NCBI GenBank assembly: GCA_003576695.1 | Contig: QOZQ01000004.1 | Coordinates: 431,328-495,327, forward strand | Origin: Taklimakanibacter lacteus | GTDB taxonomy: Bacteria; Pseudomonadota; Alphaproteobacteria; Rhizobiales; Aestuariivirgaceae | Direction of reading: 5' to 3' | DNA length: 64,000 nucleotides | Part shown: positions 8,332-17,181 of the stretch, piece by piece | Position numbering within the stretch: position 1 is the stretch's first letter | How the letters are laid out: every line of letters starts with the position of its first letter | Notes under the pieces: generated by a model | Told to the model about the DNA's origin: nothing | Databases searched by the model: none | What the model saw: the letters and a program-made list of their open reading frames with translations, nothing else | Translations under genes and position numbers: made by a program

Positions 8332-11007
8332 ATGGCCCAGAGCCCTGACCTTCGTCCGTCACCGGATGCCCTTCTGAAGCTTGCCGAGCGCGAAGCGCGC
8401 GGCAAGCTCAAGGTGTTCCTGGGGGCATCGCCCGGCGTCGGCAAGACCTTCGCCATGCTGTCGGGCGCCAAGCGCCTGCGATCGGAAGGGCGCGATGTGG
8501 TGATCGGCCTGGTCGAGACCCATGGGCGCGCCGATACGGCGGCCTTGCTCGAAGGCCTCGAAGTGCTGCCGCGCCGCCCGGTTGCCTACAAGGACCGCAC
8601 CTTGATGGAGTTCGATGTCGACGCCGCGCTGGCGCGCCGGCCGGAGCTCATCATCGTCGACGAGCTGGCGCATACGAACGCCTCCGACAGCCGCCATCCG
8701 AAGCGCTTCCAGGATGTCGAGGAGCTGCTCAATGCCGGGATCGATGTATGGACGGCGCTCAATGTCCAGCATGTCGAAAGCCTGTCGGATGTCGTCGCCG
8801 GCATCACCGGCATCACCATCCGCGAGACGGTGCCCGACACCGTCATCGAGAAAGCCGACGATGTCGTCGTCGTCGACATCACGCCGGACGAGCTGCTGCA
8901 GCGGCTCAAGGACGGCAAGGTCTACCTGCCGGAGAATGCGCGCCGCGCGGCGGATAATTTCTTCAAGCCCGGCAATCTCACCGCCTTGCGCGAGCTGGCG
9001 CTAAGGCGCACCGCCGACCGCGTCGATGACGAGATGGTCGACTATCTGCGCCAGAACGCCATCGAGGGGCCGTGGCCGACGGCCGAGCGCATCCTGGTCT
9101 GCGTCGGCCCCGATCTCCAGTCGCAGGCCGTCGTCCGGGTGGCGAGCCGGCTGGCGAGCGGGCTCAATGCCGGCTGGATCGCGGCGCATCTCGACCATGT
9201 CGGGCGCAACACCGCGCAGGACCCGGCAGCGCTGAAGCGCGTCGATGAGGCGCTCAAGCTGGCGGCGCGGCTGGGCGCCGACATCTCGCGGCTCTCGGCG
9301 CGCGATCTGCCGACCGAGGTGCTGCGCTACGCCAGGCGCGAGAACATCACCCAGATCGTGCTCGGCCGCTCGCGCGCCTCGTGGCTGAGGCGGCTGCTGG
9401 GCCGGTCGCTGTCGGACGAGATCACCAAGCAGGCGGAAGGCATCGCCATCCATATCGTGACCGCGCCCAGGGGGAAGGCGCCGTTCCTGCGCTGGCCGCG
9501 CCTGCTGCTGTCGGCGAGCGCGCTCCTCGCCGCTGTCGGCACCGTCGCGCTGGCACTCGGTCTTGGACTCTATGTGCTGAACCTGAACTGGCTGAAAGCG
9601 CCGGCGATCACCATGTTCTTCCTCGCCGCCGTGCTGCTCTGCGCCAACCGTTTCGGCACCGGCAGCGCGCTCCTCGCCGCCCTGCTCTCCTTCCTCGCCT
9701 ATAATTTCTTCTTCATCGAGCCGCTTCACACCTTCACCGTCGCGAGCCCGCATGAGCTGCTGGCGCTCGCCGTGTTCCTCCTGGTCGCGGTCGTCACCGG
9801 CGGGCTGTCGGGGCGGGTGCGCGAGCAGTCGGATGCGGTGGGCCGGCGCATCTTCCAGACCCAGATGCTGTTCGACTTCTCGCGCAAGCTCTCCGGCACG
9901 GCGACGCTCGATGACGTGCTGTGGGCGGTCGCCTCGCAGACGGCGTCCGCGATCAAGGGCGAGACGATCGTGCTGCTGGCGGAGAAGGACGATCTCGCCA
10001 TCAAGGCGGCGTTCCCGCCGGAAGACGCGATGGGACCCGGCGAATGGACGGCGGCGCGCTGGGCGCTCAATCATCGCGAGCCCGCGGGCCTGCGCACCAC
10101 GACCCTGCCCAATGCGCATTTCACTTTCCGGCCGCTCACGACGCCGCGCGGCGTGGTCGGCGTGATCGGGCTCAGGCCCGGCCCGCAAGGACTCTCGGCG
10201 GAAGACGAGCGTGTCGTCGAGGCGCTGATCGACCAGACGACGGTGGCGATCGAACGCACGCTGCTGGTCGGCGATGCGGCGCGCGCCGAAGCTTCGGCCG
10301 AAAGCGAAAGGCTGAGATCGGCGCTGCTGTCCTCGATCTCGCATGACCTGCGCACGCCGCTCGCCACCATCCTGGGCGCGGTGACGAGCCTGCGGAGCCT
10401 GGGCGCCAGGATGTCGAAGGAGAGCCAGAGCGAGCTGCTTTCGGCGATCGAGGAGGAGACGCGGCGCATGTCGCGCTTCGTCACCAATCTCCTCGACATG
10501 ACCCGGCTCGAATCGCCCCATCTCGAAATCAAGCGCGACTGGGTCGATCTCGCCGATATCGTCAGGGGAGCGGTGGGGCGGGCGCGTGCGACATGGCCCG
10601 AGCGGGCGATCGCTCTCGATCTCGCCGCCGGACTGCCGCTTGTGCAAGGCGACAGCGGCCTCCTCGAGCAAGTGCTGTTCAATCTCCTCGACAATGCGAA
10701 CAAGTATTCCGAGGCCGGCAGCCGCACCGCGGTTGCAGCGACCAGGCGCGGCGGCGAGGTGGTCGTCGATGTGACCGACGAGGGGCAGGGCATCCCGCCG
10801 GAAGAGCTCGAACGCGTCTTCGACAAGTTCCATCGCGTGAAGCAGGATGACGGGCGCGGTCCCGGTGTCGGACTGGGGCTTGCGATCTGCCGCGGCATCG
10901 TCACCGCACTGGGCGGCAGCATCACCGCGGCGAGCCCGGTCGACCGGGGGCGGGGTACGCGCATCACGGTCAGGCTGCCGGTCAAGACTGGGCAAGACGC
11001 GAGCTAA
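8332..11007 (+). CDS. kdpD: KdpD, potassium-limitation sensor histidine kinase
   Basis: 891 residues, full length. Order: KdpD N-terminal domain with Walker A GASPGVGKT (about 30-38) and DELAHTN; universal-stress-like domain (about 245-370); four transmembrane helices (about 390-500); GAF-like region; HisKA with SHDLRTP (His671); HATPase with NLLDNANKY and GVGLGLAI. In the known system it phosphorylates the response regulator KdpE to induce kdpFABC when K+ is low. It is co-transcribed with kdpC. No kdpE follows: the next genes are an AbiE pair on the opposite strand, and no other response regulator is in the window. Confidence 0.96.
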   Translation: MAQSPDLRPSPDALLKLAEREARGKLKVFLGASPGVGKTFAMLSGAKRLRSEGRDVVIGLVETHGRADTAALLEGLEVLPRRPVAYKDRTLMEFDVDAALARRPELIIVDELAHTNASDSRHPKRFQDVEELLNAGIDVWTALNVQHVESLSDVVAGITGITIRETVPDTVIEKADDVVVVDITPDELLQRLKDGKVYLPENARRAADNFFKPGNLTALRELALRRTADRVDDEMVDYLRQNAIEGPWPTAERILVCVGPDLQSQAVVRVASRLASGLNAGWIAAHLDHVGRNTAQDPAALKRVDEALKLAARLGADISRLSARDLPTEVLRYARRENITQIVLGRSRASWLRRLLGRSLSDEITKQAEGIAIHIVTAPRGKAPFLRWPRLLLSASALLAAVGTVALALGLGLYVLNLNWLKAPAITMFFLAAVLLCANRFGTGSALLAALLSFLAYNFFFIEPLHTFTVASPHELLALAVFLLVAVVTGGLSGRVREQSDAVGRRIFQTQMLFDFSRKLSGTATLDDVLWAVASQTASAIKGETIVLLAEKDDLAIKAAFPPEDAMGPGEWTAARWALNHREPAGLRTTTLPNAHFTFRPLTTPRGVVGVIGLRPGPQGLSAEDERVVEALIDQTTVAIERTLLVGDAARAEASAESERLRSALLSSISHDLRTPLATILGAVTSLRSLGARMSKESQSELLSAIEEETRRMSRFVTNLLDMTRLESPHLEIKRDWVDLADIVRGAVGRARATWPERAIALDLAAGLPLVQGDSGLLEQVLFNLLDNANKYSEAGSRTAVAATRRGGEVVVDVTDEGQGIPPEELERVFDKFHRVKQDDGRGPGVGLGLAICRGIVTALGGSITAASPVDRGRGTRITVRLPVKTGQDAS

Positions 11008-11370
11008 GCGTCGGGAGATCCTGTCGAATTGGCGCGTTTTTCACCGGTGAAACGGCTGATCTTTTGCCGAGACGAGCCCGATCGCGGGCAAGCCATATCC
11101 AGTAGACTAGCGGCGCCGGATACAGGGAAAATACAGGGAATTTACAGGGAACTACAGTGAACTACAGGGGAGAGGATTCTCGGTCCCAATGAATTCAAGT
11201 GGTTAGGGTTCTTGGGTAGACTTATGACAGCGATCGATCCGCCACTGGAGCGGAGGCCTGTTTCACGCGACTTCGATCGTAGCTTTTTTGATATTGAGAT
11301 CTCACGGCTTGGCCCGCAATGGCAAGGCGGACTGTTGGAAAATCTTCGCTTGCCGCAATGCGCGCAAAAT
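11008..11370. other. Intergenic region, probable island junction after kdpD
   Basis: This is where kdpE would normally lie. The region carries five tandem TACAGGG-type repeats (annotated separately), then about 200 bases of lower-GC sequence. A 79-residue plus-strand ORF there runs antisense into the AbiEii gene and has no recognisable features. No integrase, transposase or tRNA end was found. Confidence 0.6.
11121..11171. repeat. Five phased TACAGGGA repeats (iteron-like)
   Basis: TACAG-based units begin at 11121, 11132, 11143, 11153 and 11163, so the spacing is 11, 11, 10 and 10 bases, one DNA helical turn each. Four units read TACAGGG(A/G); the fourth reads TACAGTGA. Helical phasing suggests protein binding on one DNA face. 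The array lies at the edge of the AbiE module, so an attachment or recombination site is possible. Confidence 0.7.
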
Positions 11371-12324
11371 TCAAAGCCGTTCGGCCCAATCTCGGATTTC
11401 TTTGAGGATTTCCTCAAATGTGGGCTTTCCGCCATAGTAGAGCGCACTTGAAGCCTCAAAGGCTTTCGCATAAGTGGCGCGCGTCGGCCGATCGCTCAGG
11501 ACGAAGGCCTGGTTTTCCACGATGTTCCGATTGTCGGCCTGGCGGAACCGTTTGGCCTTGTGCTCATTGTATGCTGGCGTGCCAATGAAGGCCCGTACTT
11601 CAGGGTTCTTGAGCAGACTGTGTATATCATAATAGTGCCGCATGAAGTTGACGGGGAATTCGTTGGTTTCCTGCTGGCGCCGAAATTTCGTGGAGATGGT
11701 CTGAAGCTTTTCGACGAATGTGTATCCGGGATGATAGCACGCCACGCCGATGGCCCGGTTGTCGATGACGCTCACCTTGCCGACCGCATAGTCATATGCC
11801 CAAGAACTGATGTCCCTCGGCATGTTCGGCGCTACCACATCGAAGCCGGTCTCGAGCAAGATGCCGCTCTTCAGATTTGCGATCGGCTCCGCGGTGCTTT
11901 TGTAGAGGAGTCGAATGCCCCCGCTAAAATAATCCTTATTGTCGAAGGCCGTGTCCCGCTCGACCGTGTGTATGCCATCGATGCGGATCTGCTCCGCCAG
12001 CCAGTCGTAGAATTTCCTCCGGCTTTCCACGTGGGCAGGCTTTATCTGGTTAAGTCCCGTCTTCACTTGCAAGTTCTCCGGTGGGGCAATTCGAATGTCG
12101 ATATCCTCGGAGAACCGATTGATGATCTGAAAGCCTTTGGAAAGGGAAGTTCCGCCCTTGAGCTCGAACTGGAAATCCTGGTCTTGCAGGCCGAAAAGGC
12201 AATGCATGATCCAGTAGTCCTTTTCGATCAGCGCCGGGTCTATGCCTTTCTCCTGCGCAACAATCCGGATGAGATCAGAGAACTGCGGATGACTATGCAG
12301 ATAGTCAGCCGGCATGAGGGGCAT
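11371..12324 (-). CDS. abiEii: AbiEii-type nucleotidyltransferase toxin
   Basis: 317 residues. GGTSLSKG (57-64) and RFSEDIDI (70-77) are the nucleotidyltransferase signature of AbiEii toxins (polymerase-beta-like fold; two Asp side chains bind metal). AbiEii is the toxin of a type IV toxin-antitoxin and phage-abortive-infection system and inhibits growth by transferring nucleotides to cellular RNA. Its start overlaps the end of the upstream antitoxin gene by 20 bases, the usual order and coupling. GC content is lower than in kdp or the next LysR gene, suggesting acquisition. Cytoplasmic. Confidence 0.88.
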   Translation of the reverse strand: MPLMPADYLHSHPQFSDLIRIVAQEKGIDPALIEKDYWIMHCLFGLQDQDFQFELKGGTSLSKGFQIINRFSEDIDIRIAPPENLQVKTGLNQIKPAHVESRRKFYDWLAEQIRIDGIHTVERDTAFDNKDYFSGGIRLLYKSTAEPIANLKSGILLETGFDVVAPNMPRDISSWAYDYAVGKVSVIDNRAIGVACYHPGYTFVEKLQTISTKFRRQQETNEFPVNFMRHYYDIHSLLKNPEVRAFIGTPAYNEHKAKRFRQADNRNIVENQAFVLSDRPTRATYAKAFEASSALYYGGKPTFEEILKEIRDWAERL

Positions 12325-12895
12325 TCAGCGCGTCTGCAAAGAACTTCTGCGTCTTCACATTGCCGTAGTTGCGCGCTGCCCGCTTTAATCGGGGGACATC
12401 GAATGACGTTGTGGCGCGTTTCTTGACCTGGGCCAGAACTTCCTGCCGGCTTTCCGCCAGCTGGTTCAGATTGTTCACGAGGTCGACCAGCAGGAATTCT
12501 TCGGTAGGTTTCCTCGGGAAAGACGGCTTCAGGCGAAAGTCGAAGCTGCGGCCTCCCAAAGTGAATTTGCCGTGCCGCTTGCGATTATAGACGACAGTCT
12601 TGTTGTAGAGCTGGGTCGTCCCGACGCCAAGCCTGTTATAGGCATTGGGCGATAAGAGGAGGAAGCGATCGTCCTTCAGGAAGCTCGCAACCAGTTCGGT
12701 GTCCTCCGGCGGCGCTTTTCCGAACACAGTTTGCCTGGGATAGAAATACAAGCCACCCGCCAGCTTCGTAAGTGTTCCGTCGCTCATGAGCTGGCTCAGA
12801 TGGCGGTCGACGGCCGTCGACCATTTCGCCAACTCCTCTCTTCGGTACACCTGACCGGGGCGGAGGTGTTTTTTTAGTTCGTCGGATCTCTTCAT
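12305..12895 (-). CDS. abiEi: AbiEi-family antitoxin
   Basis: 196 residues from the ATG chosen here (MKRSDELKKHL); a TTG twelve codons upstream extends the ORF, and neither start has a strong ribosome site. The N-terminal region (VYRREELAKWS...VDRHLSQLMSDGTLTKLAGGLYFYP) is a winged helix-turn-helix typical of AbiEi/DUF6088 antitoxins, which repress their own promoter and neutralise AbiEii. The C-terminal half holds LVDLVNNLNQLAE and a basic segment (KKRATTSFDVPRLKRAARNYG). The AT-rich stretch at about 12930-13020 upstream is the likely promoter and operator. Confidence 0.82.
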   Translation of the reverse strand: MKRSDELKKHLRPGQVYRREELAKWSTAVDRHLSQLMSDGTLTKLAGGLYFYPRQTVFGKAPPEDTELVASFLKDDRFLLLSPNAYNRLGVGTTQLYNKTVVYNRKRHGKFTLGGRSFDFRLKPSFPRKPTEEFLLVDLVNNLNQLAESRQEVLAQVKKRATTSFDVPRLKRAARNYGNVKTQKFFADALNAPHAG

Positions 12896-13074
12896 GCCAT
12901 GAAATGTAGGATGACTGAGGTTCGTGTGCAAGTCTTTTTATTTAAATTTCATGCAGTATTGCGTGTAAATATTTGTTTATACGTGATTTTATGAGCATAT
13001 TTAAATTCATTCTGATTGAGCGTGGTTCCCTGACTGGCGTCCATGGAACGCAACGTCAATGATCTGGAGCGGTT

Positions 13075-13986
13075 CTAAGCTTTATGGCGGAAGAGGCGGC
13101 TGCTCAGCAACCCGGTGATCCAGTCAATGAACAGCTGGAGCCGGCGGGAGGCGTGCTGGCGGTGAGGATAGAGCAGGGACACCGGCATCGGCGCGGCACG
13201 CAGGTCGCTCATCACCTCGACAAGCTCATGCGATGCCAGATGGCTTTCGACATCATAGGCCGGGATCTGGATCAGGCCGAGGCCGGCGAGGCAGCAGGCA
13301 ATATAGGCCTCGGCATTGTTGACGGTGACGCGCGAGCGCAACGCGATGCGGCGCTCAGCGCCGGCCTCGACATATTCCCACTCCTCGATGCGCCCCGATG
13401 CGGGTGAGGCATAGTTGACGGCGAAATGGGTTGCGAGATCGGCGATGCTACGTGGCGTGCCATGCTCCGCCAGATAGGCCGGGCTCGCGCAGTTCAGGAG
13501 AACGAGGTCGCCGAGCTTGCGGGAGACGAGGCTTGAATCGGCGAGCGGCCCGACCCGCAACACGCAGTCGATGCCTTCCTGCAGCAGATCGACGGCCCGG
13601 TCGGTGACGCCCATGTCGATCTCGATATCGGGATAGCGGGCGAAGAACTGCGGCAGAGCGGGTGCGATGATGAGGCGTCCGAGACGGCCCGGCACATTGA
13701 TCCTGAGCTTGCCGCGCGGAAGGGAGGAGGATTGGCGGAAGAGCGTCTCGGTCTCCTCATAATCGGCGAGGAGCCGCAGGCATCTTTCATAGAAGGCGTT
13801 GCCGTCCTCGGTGAGGGAGACCCGCCTCGTGGTGCGGTTGATGAGGCGGGTGCCGACCCTGTGCTCGAGAGCCTGCAGCGCCATCGAGACTGTCGAACGC
13901 GGCATCCGCAGAAGGTCGGCGGTGCGGGTGAAGCTGCGGCTTTCCACCAGGCGGACGAACACTTTCAGTGTGTCGATCTTGTCCAT
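13075..13986 (-). CDS. LysR-family transcriptional regulator
   Basis: 303 residues. The N-terminal winged helix-turn-helix reads DTLKVFVRLVESRSFTRTA...PRSTVSMALQALEHRVG (about 5-45), followed by a substrate-binding domain (about 90-295) with NVPGRLGR and NYASPASGR. It is transcribed divergently from the SDR gene at 14101 across a 114-base spacer with inverted repeats, the usual LysR layout, so it probably controls that SDR and the following cupin. The inducer is unknown. Confidence 0.92.
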   Translation of the reverse strand: MDKIDTLKVFVRLVESRSFTRTADLLRMPRSTVSMALQALEHRVGTRLINRTTRRVSLTEDGNAFYERCLRLLADYEETETLFRQSSSLPRGKLRINVPGRLGRLIIAPALPQFFARYPDIEIDMGVTDRAVDLLQEGIDCVLRVGPLADSSLVSRKLGDLVLLNCASPAYLAEHGTPRSIADLATHFAVNYASPASGRIEEWEYVEAGAERRIALRSRVTVNNAEAYIACCLAGLGLIQIPAYDVESHLASHELVEVMSDLRAAPMPVSLLYPHRQHASRRLQLFIDWITGLLSSRLFRHKA

Positions 13987-14100
13987 ATTGTTCGTTTATC
14001 CTGAAAGGTCATATCAATATTCGCCTATTTATCCAGTTATACAAACGAATATCGTGACTCCAAAGGCAGGCGCAGGGCCCGCCGGAACAGGAGGCGATCG
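13987..14100. promoter_or_regulatory. Divergent LysR/SDR control region
   Basis: AT-rich spacer between divergent genes. ATATTCG (14017-14023) and CGAATAT (14046-14052) are a perfect 7-base inverted repeat with a 22-base gap, and a related TTCGTTTAT sits near 13991 beside the regulator start. This is a plausible LysR operator with overlapping promoters; the ribosome site for the SDR (GGAGGCG) lies at its right end. Confidence 0.5.
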
Positions 14101-14874
14101 ATGGCCGATCACAGGATCAAGGGAAAAACCGTTCTCATCGCGGGCGGCGCCAAGAATCTCGGCGGGCTGATCGCCCGCGACCTTGCCGGGCAGGGCGCCA
14201 GGGCCATCGCGGTACATTATAATAGCGCCGCGACCGCGGCCGCCGCCCAGGAAACGGTGGCCGCCGTCAAGGCCCAGGGCGCCGCGGCGGCTGCCTTCCA
14301 GGCCGATCTCGTCACCGCTCCGGCGGTCGAAAAGCTCTTTGCCGACACGCTCGCCAAATTCGGCAAGATCGATATCGCCATCAACACGACCGGCAAGGTG
14401 CTCAAGAAGCCGATCACCGAAATCAGCGAGCCGGAATTCGACGAGATGTTCGCGATCAATGCCAAGACGGCTTTCTTCTTCATCAAGGAAGCGGGCCGGC
14501 ATCTGAGCGACAATGGCAAGCTGGTCACGCTGGTGACCTCGCTGCTCGGCGCCTTCACGCCCTTCTATGCCGCCTATGCCGGCGGCAAGGCGCCGATCGA
14601 GCATTTCACCCGCGCCGCGGCAAAGGAATTCGGCCAGCGCGGCATATCGGTGACCGCCGTCGGCCCCGGCCCCATGGACACGCCCTTCTTCTATCCCGCG
14701 GAAGGCGCGGATGCGGTCGCCTATCACAAGACCGCAGCGGCCCTTTCATCCTTCAGCAAGACCGGGCTGACCGACATCGAGGATATCGTTCCCTTCATCC
14801 GCTTCCTGGTCAGCGATGGCTGGTGGATCACCGGCCAGACGATCCTCGCCAATGGCGGCTATACGACCAAATAG
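14101..14874 (+). CDS. SDR family oxidoreductase
   Basis: 257 residues. The N-terminal cofactor motif reads AGGAKNLGG (a variant of TGxxxGxG), NTTGK replaces the NNAG strand, VTSLLG carries the catalytic Ser, and YAGGK (Tyr159, Lys163) is the active pair. The C-terminus TGQTILANGGYTTK is standard. GGAGGCGATCG precedes the ATG. It is divergent from a LysR gene and followed after about 50 bases by a cupin gene. An NAD(P)-dependent reductase of unknown substrate. Confidence 0.9.
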   Translation: MADHRIKGKTVLIAGGAKNLGGLIARDLAGQGARAIAVHYNSAATAAAAQETVAAVKAQGAAAAAFQADLVTAPAVEKLFADTLAKFGKIDIAINTTGKVLKKPITEISEPEFDEMFAINAKTAFFFIKEAGRHLSDNGKLVTLVTSLLGAFTPFYAAYAGGKAPIEHFTRAAAKEFGQRGISVTAVGPGPMDTPFFYPAEGADAVAYHKTAAALSSFSKTGLTDIEDIVPFIRFLVSDGWWITGQTILANGGYTTK

Positions 14875-14925
14875 GATAGGGCCGGAAGAAAGCGCCTGAC
14901 ATCCGGCAAAGGGAGAGGCTTGCAA

Positions 14926-15435
14926 GTGCAATGCGCTTGCCGGACAATGCGCATCATGGAACATGATCACGATCATAGCGCCCCCGCCTGGAAGCATGAC
15001 GGTGTACGCGTCATTCCGGCGGGATCGCTCGACACCAACACGGCGCAGACGCCCGGCATGGACCGGCGCGCGGCCATCAATTTCGCGCGCGTCGGGGCGC
15101 AGAAACTGTGGGCGGGAACCGTCACCATCCATGCCAATGCCAAGACGGGCGCCCATCATCACGGGCCGCTCGAAAGCGTCATCTATGTCGTCAAGGGCAA
15201 GGCACGCATGCGCTGGGGCGAGAAGCTCGAATTCGTCGCCGAGGCGGGGCCCGGCGACTTCATCTATGTGCCGCCCTTCGTGCCGCATCAGGAGATCAAT
15301 GCCAGCCCGACGGAGCAGCTCGAATGCGTGCTGGTGCGCAGCGACGGCGAGGCCGTGGTCGTCAATCTCGATATCGAGCCGGTGGAGAAGCCGGAAGCGG
15401 TGGCCTGGATCGACCCGATCCATAAGGCTCCGTAG
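14926..15435 (+). CDS. Small cupin-domain protein
   Basis: 169 residues from a GTG that has GGGAGAGG 7 bases upstream. An ATG ten codons later (MEHDHDHS) has no ribosome site but would match typical homologue starts. The single cupin domain has HHHGPLE (first metal-binding motif) and PPFVPHQE (second motif), so a metal-dependent enzyme or sensor is likely. The histidine-rich start (EHDHDH) is notable. Co-directional with the LysR-controlled SDR. No specific reaction can be assigned. Confidence 0.8.
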   Translation: MQCACRTMRIMEHDHDHSAPAWKHDGVRVIPAGSLDTNTAQTPGMDRRAAINFARVGAQKLWAGTVTIHANAKTGAHHHGPLESVIYVVKGKARMRWGEKLEFVAEAGPGDFIYVPPFVPHQEINASPTEQLECVLVRSDGEAVVVNLDIEPVEKPEAVAWIDPIHKAP

Positions 15436-15547
15436 CGCTGCTCTCCAAAACCTCCTGAGCTACCATGCCGCCTGTGCCTGCAAGGTAACGCTCGGGCGGC
15501 TGAGAGGGAGGCTTTCCTTGTGCGCCACGTCAGCGGCTTGACCAGGC

Positions 15548-15874
15548 GGCCGCCTGTTCCCGATGTCGGGCAGGCCCTACGGCATCAATCTCACCACCTT
15601 CCTCAACCCTCTCGGCACGCCGTGCTGGAAGCCGCCGGTCATCACCGCGAGCGGCCTGATCTTCATCGGCGCCTCGATGGATTCGATGGTGCGGACTCTC
15701 GATCTCAAGACCGGCGAGGTATTGTGGAAGGCGCTGGTCGGGGCGCCAGCGGTAGCACTTCCGGCCGTCTACCAATACAAGGGCAAGCAATATGTCGTCT
15801 TCACCGCCGGCGGCAATTCGATCCTGACGCCCAAGGTGAGCGATGAGATCGTTGCCTTCACGCTTCCCGACTGA
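15548..15874 (+). pseudogene. C-terminal remnant of a PQQ-dependent (glucose-type) dehydrogenase
   Basis: About 100 residues resemble the end of membrane-bound quinoprotein dehydrogenases: a strand with LNPLGTPCWKPP, then the beta-propeller blade ITASGLIFIGASMDSMVRT...DLKTGEVLW and the final GKQYVVFTAGGNS...VAFTLPD. Normal enzymes have 500-800 residues. The upstream part of the propeller and the membrane region are missing, and there is no convincing ribosome site. Best read as a decayed fragment. Confidence 0.75.
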
Positions 15875-15880
15875 GCTGGT

Positions 15881-17173
15881 CTAACGGGATTCGAGCCAGT
15901 CGAGCAGGCGATAATACTGGCTCATCGCGAAGACGCCGAGCTTGCGGAATTCATGCAGCACAAAGGGATTGGGCGCGGTCACCGGAAAGGCGAGATCGCG
16001 AGGGGCCGTGCCCGAAGCGAGCTCGGCAATGATCTTGCCCATCATGGTGCACATCGCCACGCCGCGGCCATTGCAGCCAAGCGCCGCGATGAGTCCCGGC
16101 GCCAGCATATGGAGATGCGGCAGCGTATCCTTGGTGATGGCGACCTTGCCGCTCCACACATAGTCGATCATGCGCGCATCGAAGCCCGGGAAGATGCGCC
16201 GGATCGCCGCCTGCAGCGGTGCCGCATCGGACCGGGCCGGGTTATCGTCGACCGGCGAGCGTCCGCCCATGATGAAACGGCCCTCATGATCGAGGCGGAA
16301 ATAGAGAAGCAGCCGGCGCGTGTCGGTCACGCCCTGGCCGCCCGGAATGATGCAGGCGCGTGTTGCCGCATCGAGCGGGGCGGTGGCGACCTGGAAGCTC
16401 GATACGGGAATGACGGTGCGGGCGAGGCCCGGCCACAGCGCGTCCGTATAGGCATTGGTGGCAAGGATGACCTGCTTCGCGGTGAGCTCACCTTGCGCCA
16501 GTGACAGGCGCCAATGATCGCCAGCACGCGCCAGTGTTTCGACCTTGCTGCTGGCGCAGACCCTGGCGCCCTCGGCCATGGCGGCGGCAGCGAGGCCGCG
16601 GGCATAGCTCAAAGGCTGCAGCAGCCCGCCGCGCGGGTCGAGCCAGCCGCCGTGATAGGCCTGCGGGGTACTGCCGACCAGTGCCGCGACTTCGCTTTTA
16701 TCGAGCAGGCGGGCGGCGACGCCGCGGGCCTGCCATTGCCGGCAGCGCGGCACCACGAGATCGTCATAAGGCCTGGGACCATGCGCGGCCTGGATCCAGC
16801 CGGTGCGTGTGGCGTGGCAGGCGATGCGGTATTCATCGATGAGCGCGAAGACGAGATCGGCGGCGGCGCCCATCGCGGTCGAGATGCGCTCGCCCGTCTC
16901 AGGCCCGAAGGTCTCGTTGAGGTTGTCAGGATTGTGCTTGAGGCCGGCAATGACCTGCCCGCCATTGCGCCCCGAAGCGCCCCAGCCGGGCTCGGCCGCT
17001 TCCAGCACGGTGACGCCGAGGCCCCGCTTTGCCAGATGCAGGGCGGCGCTGAGCCCGGTGAAGCCGCCGCCAATGATCGCCACATCGCATCTTTCGGTGC
17101 CGGCGGGAGTGGAATAGTCCGGGGGCGGCGAGGCCGTCGCCGCCCACAGACTTGCCGGAAGAGAGCTGCTCAC
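15881..17173 (-). CDS. FAD-dependent oxidoreductase, DAO/PuuB-like
   Basis: 430 residues from a GTG located 8 bases after the binding-protein stop; an upstream in-frame GTG would overlap that gene. CDVAIIGGGFTGLSAALHLA near residues 29-48 is the FAD dinucleotide-binding fold, GWGASGRNGGQV is characteristic of the gamma-glutamylputrescine oxidoreductase / D-amino-acid oxidase group, and the C-terminus has the second FAD contact (LGCNGRGVAM). Such enzymes oxidise amines or N-substituted amino acids. Last gene of the operon with a polyamine-type transporter, so it probably deaminates the imported amine. Confidence 0.85.
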   Translation of the reverse strand: MSSSLPASLWAATASPPPDYSTPAGTERCDVAIIGGGFTGLSAALHLAKRGLGVTVLEAAEPGWGASGRNGGQVIAGLKHNPDNLNETFGPETGERISTAMGAAADLVFALIDEYRIACHATRTGWIQAAHGPRPYDDLVVPRCRQWQARGVAARLLDKSEVAALVGSTPQAYHGGWLDPRGGLLQPLSYARGLAAAAMAEGARVCASSKVETLARAGDHWRLSLAQGELTAKQVILATNAYTDALWPGLARTVIPVSSFQVATAPLDAATRACIIPGGQGVTDTRRLLLYFRLDHEGRFIMGGRSPVDDNPARSDAAPLQAAIRRIFPGFDARMIDYVWSGKVAITKDTLPHLHMLAPGLIAALGCNGRGVAMCTMMGKIIAELASGTAPRDLAFPVTAPNPFVLHEFRKLGVFAMSQYYRLLDWLESR

Positions 17174-17181
17174 TTTCCGGA

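Noticed and set aside
9001..10995. 664-codon open frame on the minus strand, opposite kdpD
   Set aside because: Same antisense effect. kdpD carries all kinase motifs on the other strand.
11121..11171. TACAGGG array considered as a CRISPR
   Set aside because: Units are about 10-11 bases with no unique spacers of 25-40 bases, and no cas genes are present.
15520..15846. 108-codon frame overlapping the PQQ dehydrogenase remnant
   Set aside because: Different frame from the recognisable propeller blade and Arg/Gln-rich in composition; it is a shadow of the remnant.
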